Assembly: GCA_030686995.1 (NCBI GenBank)
Contig: CM060693.1
Coordinates: 118,881,228-118,945,227 of the forward strand
Reading direction: 5' to 3'
Origin: Artemisia argyi
Lineage: Eukaryota; Streptophyta; Magnoliopsida; Asterales; Asteraceae
DNA: 64,000 nt
The position numbers and the translations under genes were made by a program. The notes beneath the pieces were generated by a model. The model saw only the letters and a list, made by a program, of their open reading frames with translations, did no database searches and was not told the origin of the DNA. Of this stretch, positions 59,912-64,000 are shown one piece after another. How positions within the stretch are numbered: position 1 is the first letter of the stretch; every line of letters begins with the position of its first letter.

Positions 59912-61526
59912 TGGTGGGGGCTTCGGGAAGTTTGCGCCCTCTGTTGCGAATATCTCCCTTGGTGTTTTCGTGAGGGGGTATATTTGTCGTTTTCTCGTCC
60001 ACTTCCCTGGCCGCGATAACCCTTGTTGCGATTGCTACCCTGGTCATTGGATTGTCTCCTAGGCTGTTCTTGTTGCCTATAATTTGAGTAGCCTTTTTTA
60101 CTATCTGCGGCTGCTGCTTCTCCTTGGATGAAGGACCTTGTGCGCTTCATTAACTCATCAAAGGTTTGCGGGACCTTATCATTTAATTTCTTGATGAGTT
60201 CTGGGTTATTTATCCCATTCATGAACCCCGAGATTTTTAGCACTTCAGGACACGCCTTGACGTGTATGTATTCGTCTTTAAAGCGCTCCATATAAGCGCT
60301 TGTTGATTCCCCTTGGCGCTGTTTTGCTCTGGCCAATTCAACAGGGTTCTTTACGCACTTCTTTCTTTGAGTAAAGTTTAAGCGAAATGCTTTTCGCAAT
60401 TCTTCGAACCCGTTTATGCTTCTTCGTGGAAGCTTACTAAACCAAGTCCGCGCATTCCCTACTAAGGCAGAGTTAAACATATGACACCACACAGGTTGTG
60501 GCCAATTTTCGATGGTGGAAGCAGATTCGAAAATTTTTAGGTGATCATCAGGGTCACCTGTTCCATCATATGTTTTCACATTGGCGGGCATGCGCCTCTT
60601 CTTATCATCCGAGTAGTCACTAATGCGCCGTGTGAACGCATCAATCTTTTGGCGGCGCCAAGGAAGAGATATGTCTTCATCTTCCTCCTCACGACGTCTT
60701 CCTCTAGACTTCCAATGTCCTGTTTCTTTGTCCTCGTTGTCCGAGGAATCACTCGAGGAATAGTTGTCTCTTTTACGACGTTTGCGCCATTTTTCCTCAG
60801 AATCTGAGCTTGGAGGACTTTCACTTGGAGGCGCCCGTCTTCCAGTCTATCCTGGATCCTTCTGCTATCAGACCTTGAAGAGCTGTCGCTCGGTGAGCGT
60901 TGTTGCCCAAGTCTGTCCTGTATTCTGGAGTTACCAAGTCTAGAGTGGACATTGGTGCACATTCCATCATCTTCATATTCTTATGAGTACTGCGAATCAG
61001 ATGTTGTACCCAGTCTATCGTGGACATTGGTACGTCTTTCATTATTTTCGCGTCCCCCCCTCTGGTAGCGTGGCAGGGATGTTTCGCATTCAGGACCAAA
61101 GTTGAGCCGGGCTTGCAGGCTTAGACTTGACCTTCTCCTTGCTTATTCTTGTATGAGGGCAGTTAGGGTTTCATAATTTTGGGATACAAAATTACTTAAC
61201 GTTAGCTCAGGCGCGTCCTCTTCCACTGCAAGAATTTCTGCCTCAACATTAGGCGCCCTATCTCGGTTAGGTGCGCCAGGTGGCACAGTGTTGTCCACTA
61301 TAGGTGCTGTTTGGTGGGGAGTATTGAAGAGGGTGCGCTGAATAGTCCTTGTAGGCAATTCTACCGCTGGGAGAGGTAGGGTTGGTCCCGTTTCTTGGTG
61401 ACCAGGCGCACTGGTTGTTCCAGGGGCCTGCCTAGAGGTTGAGTCTTGAGGGTTCTTCCTCTGGGGGTCACCACGTGTTTTTTCCAACTGCGGAGTCCGC
61501 TGGCTTGAGTTTTTGTTCTTCGTCAT
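59812..61526 (-). pseudogene. gag: Tat gag
   Basis: Likely start at ATG 61526 (MTKNKNSSQRTPQLEK), 20 bases after the primer site. The N-terminal part is Pro/Thr-rich to a stop at 61140-61142, then an Arg/Ser-rich part with repeated DRLG phrases and a stop near 60963. A frameshift near 60830 leads to the gag core (60591 onward: YDGTGDPDDHLKIFESA, NSALVGNARTWFSKLP, ESTSAYMERFKDEY). A second frameshift near 59910-59950 leads to the zinc-binding YCKYHGQKGHTTNEC and on into protease. Two stops and two frameshifts. Confidence 0.82.
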
Positions 61527-61545
61527 TCTAGTTCTTAGTGTAGGG

Positions 61546-61562
61546 TCCCACGGATGGCGCCA
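61546..61562 (-). other. Primer binding site of the Tat element
   Basis: The minus strand reads TGGCGCCATCCGTGGGA, two bases after the LTR. It begins with TGGCGCC like the Athila site but differs after it; I do not assign the tRNA. Confidence 0.75.
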
Positions 61563-61564
61563 CT

Positions 61565-62043
61565 TTTTGATACAAAAGTTGGGCGTTCCTTGTTTGGGTT
61601 CCTGCTCTCGTACCAATTAGATCTTAATGCTTGTAACCTGCGCACTAAGAAAGCAAACAAACACCGTTAGGCTTATCGTGGGATTGTCTCCCACGATTAT
61701 CCTCCGGCGTGAGAGTAAGTAATCGGTTTTAGGGTTATGTATATGAATTAGGGTTGTGAGTCGTACCTTTAACGAAAGTTATGGCATTGTTTATATAGGC
61801 ACAGAATCCTTATTGGATACGTGTGCCTCACTTTTCGGTGTATATCCGGTTTGGATATATATCCCTTAAATAAGAGATATCCATATCATAACCATAAATA
61901 ACTTTGGGCTTGGGCTTTCGTGAGCCTAAGCCGTTATCATACTAGCCCAAATCACTGTTGTGATGGCCCACTCGTGGCGGGTTTGGGCCTTAGTAATGTC
62001 TATCATTTGGGTCCGTGACCCGAATATGGACTATACGTTATCA
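61565..62043 (-). repeat. 5' LTR of the Tat element
   Basis: 479 bp. Minus-strand TATA box TATATAAA at plus 61790-61797. TSD tccac at 62044-62048. The inner end reads ttttgatac against tgttgatac in the 3' LTR. Confidence 0.93.
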
Positions 62044-62048
62044 TCCAC

Positions 62049-63834
62049 AAAATGTAAAACATGTGGAAGCTCAATACACACAACTTCAGACCATGATTCA
62101 TTAGCTATATTTAAAAAGTCCCTGAGGACTAAGCCCACTAGAAAGTGGGTCAAGTGGAAAAACTAACCCAGTTTACTGTTTGTGCAGAAACACATCAGGG
62201 ATCCTACCTGGCACCTCGATAGTGGATGCTCTTGGAGTATGACTGGTGTGAAAAGTTATCTGCACAAATATGTGGAAGAACCAGGACCCAAAGTAGTATT
62301 TGGTGATAACTCATCAGCTCCCACTGAAGGTTATGGTTCAGTAAACTACAATGGTATATTTTTTACAAGAATAGCTTATGTTAATGGTCTCAAGTACAAC
62401 CTGATAAGTGTTTCCCAACTATGTGATGCAAAATACATAGTTTAGTTTGATGACAAGAGAGGGACCATCTTTAATGCCAATAAGGAAGTTGTGTTGATTG
62501 CCCCCAGGAGGGATGATGTCTATGTACTAGACATGTCATCCCTGACTCAAAGTGGGACTTGTCTTTTCTCAAAGGCAAGTGAGACAATCAACTGGCTATG
62601 GCATAGGAGACTCTCTCATCTCAATTTCAAGAGCATCAACAACCTGGCCAAACAGAACAAAGTTCTGGGCCTTCCATCCCTGGTGTATACCAAAGACAAG
62701 CCTTGTTCTGCTTGTGAAAAAGGAAAACACCACAGGGCATCATTCAAAACCAAACAAACCTTTTCTATCAAAAGCTGCCTACATCTTCTCCACATGGACC
62801 TTTTTGGACCTGTCAGTCCAATGTCCATTCACCATGAGAAGTATACTTTGGTCATAGTGGATGAGTACTCAAGATACACTTGGGTTTACTTCCTGAGCAA
62901 AAAGAGTCAGGCAGCTGATACCATCATGTCGTTTGTCAGGAACATTGAAAATCAAAATGATGTCAAAGTTAAACAAATCAGAACTGACAATGGCACTGAA
63001 TTCAAAAACCAAGACCTTGAGTGTTTCTGTGATGAGAAAGGAATTTCTCAAAATTTCACTTCTCCCTATACTCCTGAGCAAAATGGAGTAGTTGAAAGGA
63101 GAAATAGAACACTCATTGAGGCAGCAAGGACAATGTTAAATGGCTCAGTCCTCTCAAAACATTTCTGGACCGAGGCAGTCAAAACAGCTTGCTACACTCA
63201 AAAGAGGTCAATCATTGTGAAAAGGCACAATAAGACTCCTTATGAGATATTCAAAGGAAGGATCCCTGACATCAGCTACTTTCATGTATTTGGGTGTCCT
63301 GTGTTTATTCATAATCACAAGGATCACTTGGGTAAATTTGATGCCAAAGCTGATGATGGATATTTCCTGGGATATTCTCTGGTTTCTAAAGCCTTCAGGG
63401 TGTTCAACACAAGGAGACAACAAACTGAGGAAACTTATAACATAACTGTTGATGAGAGCACTGAATCCATTAGGTTCTCAAATTCCTCAGTTGAAGAAAT
63501 TGGTATTGATGACTCATCAAGGTATCCTCCTGATGAGTATCATCCTAAGAACAACCCCTCAACCCAATACCAAGCTGATGCTGATGTCTCCTACTATATT
63601 ATCCCTCACAACCTACCCCAACCAACCATCAGTGAGTTCATTGAAACTCAGCAGGTCTCCAATGAGACTGCAACCATTGAACAAATTGTTCAGGAACCCT
63701 TAGAACAAGTTGTTCCCACAAATGTCACTGAAGCACATATTGATGAGTCACCTCATGTAGGCTCCTTCAAGCTCAAATTCCTATCCAAACCTCAGGATAG
63801 CTGGACAAGATCCAAAATTATTGAGGTTGTGAAC
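62049..63834 (+). pseudogene. pol: Copia-1 end of gag, protease and integrase
   Basis: Continues the frame cut at 8447. The sixth Cys/His cluster (CKTCGSSIHTTSDH) is followed by a stop at 62164-62166, then protease (WHLDSGCSWSMTG, about 62200), a stop at 62443-62445, and integrase: zinc region ([12 protein letters not shown] ... CSACEKGKHH) and core with Asp in HMDLFGP, Asp in IRTDNGTEF and Glu in [11 protein letters not shown]. The Ser/Glu-rich linker ends at 63834, where a new LTR begins and gives the stop codon. Reverse transcriptase is not in the window. Confidence 0.9.
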
Positions 63835-64000
63835 TGATGCGTGGGAATCGCAACAGGCTTTACCTCTCGAGGGATCTAGAGAAGCTTACAACCCCCACCA
63901 GGCAGTGTACCTGATCGTTGTAGTATAGTATAGTGACAAGTACCGGGGGATTGATCGTTCAGCTTAGGAATAGTGTCGCTAGGATTAGAAAGCCTAATTA
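63835..64000 (-). repeat. Partial LTR of a second NA-1 family element
   Basis: From TGATGCGTGGG onward this is the reverse complement of the last 166 bases of the NA-1 LTRs (38419 and 43528 backward), nearly base for base. The preceding tgaac (63830-63834) should be its TSD. Orientation is minus, opposite to NA-1 at 37014. Whether it is a full element or a solo LTR cannot be seen. Confidence 0.92.

Larger units (their letters stand above)
8448..62043 (-). mobile_element. Tat/Retand-type Gypsy element, carrying three nested elements
   Basis: Two 479 bp LTRs (8448-8926 and 61565-62043) are flanked by the perfect TSD tccac (8443-8447 and 62044-62048). On the minus strand the order is 5' LTR, primer site, gag, protease, reverse transcriptase, RNase H, a second RNase H, integrase, an opposing extra gene on the plus strand, polypurine tract, 3' LTR. 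The antisense extra gene between pol and the 3' LTR and the second RNase H are marks of the Tat/Retand lineage. Removing Athila (10210-25427), Copia-2 (27194-45818) and Copia-3 (47027-56453) leaves about 10.3 kb. I count about 7 LTR differences (about 1.5%), so insertion was recent, yet gag-pol has many stops. Confidence 0.92.

Overview
The window is a plant nuclear, intergenic stretch made almost entirely of nested LTR retrotransposons. I see no ordinary host gene, no rRNA or tRNA gene, and no bacterial signature. The AT-rich sequence, the Met-tRNA and Asp-type primer sites, and the wording of the Copia and Athila polyproteins resemble elements I know from daisy-family (Asteraceae) genomes, perhaps the Tanacetum/Artemisia group. 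That assignment rests on memory of families, not on a search.

The order of insertion can be read from target site duplications (TSDs). The base is an Athila-like non-coding remnant (1-884). Into it went Copia-1 (+ strand, from 885, still open at the right edge). Copia-1 was then broken by (a) a 3.9 kb solo LTR at 1928-5850, (b) a Tat/Retand-type Gypsy element at 8448-62043 (minus strand, TSD tccac), and (c) an LTR entering from the right at 63835. The Tat element was itself broken by an Athila Gypsy element at 10210-25427 (minus, TSD tggag), by Copia-2 at 27194-45818 (plus, TSD ctaat) and by Copia-3 at 47027-56453 (minus, TSD gtctg). Copia-2 was broken once more by a pol-less element, called NA-1 here, at 37014-43528 (plus, TSD agaag). 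Removing the inserts leaves a Tat element of about 10.3 kb and a Copia-2 of about 12.1 kb, and reading frames rejoin exactly across each coding breakpoint.

Coding content: Copia-1 has gag plus the start of pol. The Tat element has a decayed gag-pro-pol on the minus strand and, facing it on the plus strand, a four-exon extra gene with its own TATA box. Athila has a nearly readable gag-pol. Copia-2 has a very long gag plus pol with an altered reverse transcriptase active site. Copia-3 has gag but no pol; in its place are two other reading frames that appear to have their own promoters. NA-1 has one intact reading frame that looks like an Athila protease fold without its catalytic motif.

The most interesting signals are regulatory. 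Copia-3 repeats a palindromic GGTCCCCTTAAT module upstream of a TATA-like site in its LTR and again before each internal reading frame. NA-1 places five TGACGGCGTCA palindromes and one reverse-complement copy immediately upstream of its TATA box. Copia-2 has about 20 TACGC(G/A)TAA motifs in its leader, and Copia-1 has CTCAGTGAG motifs in its LTR. Unrelated elements in one nest have each built arrays of short near-palindromes. All LTR comparisons and counts were made by eye.
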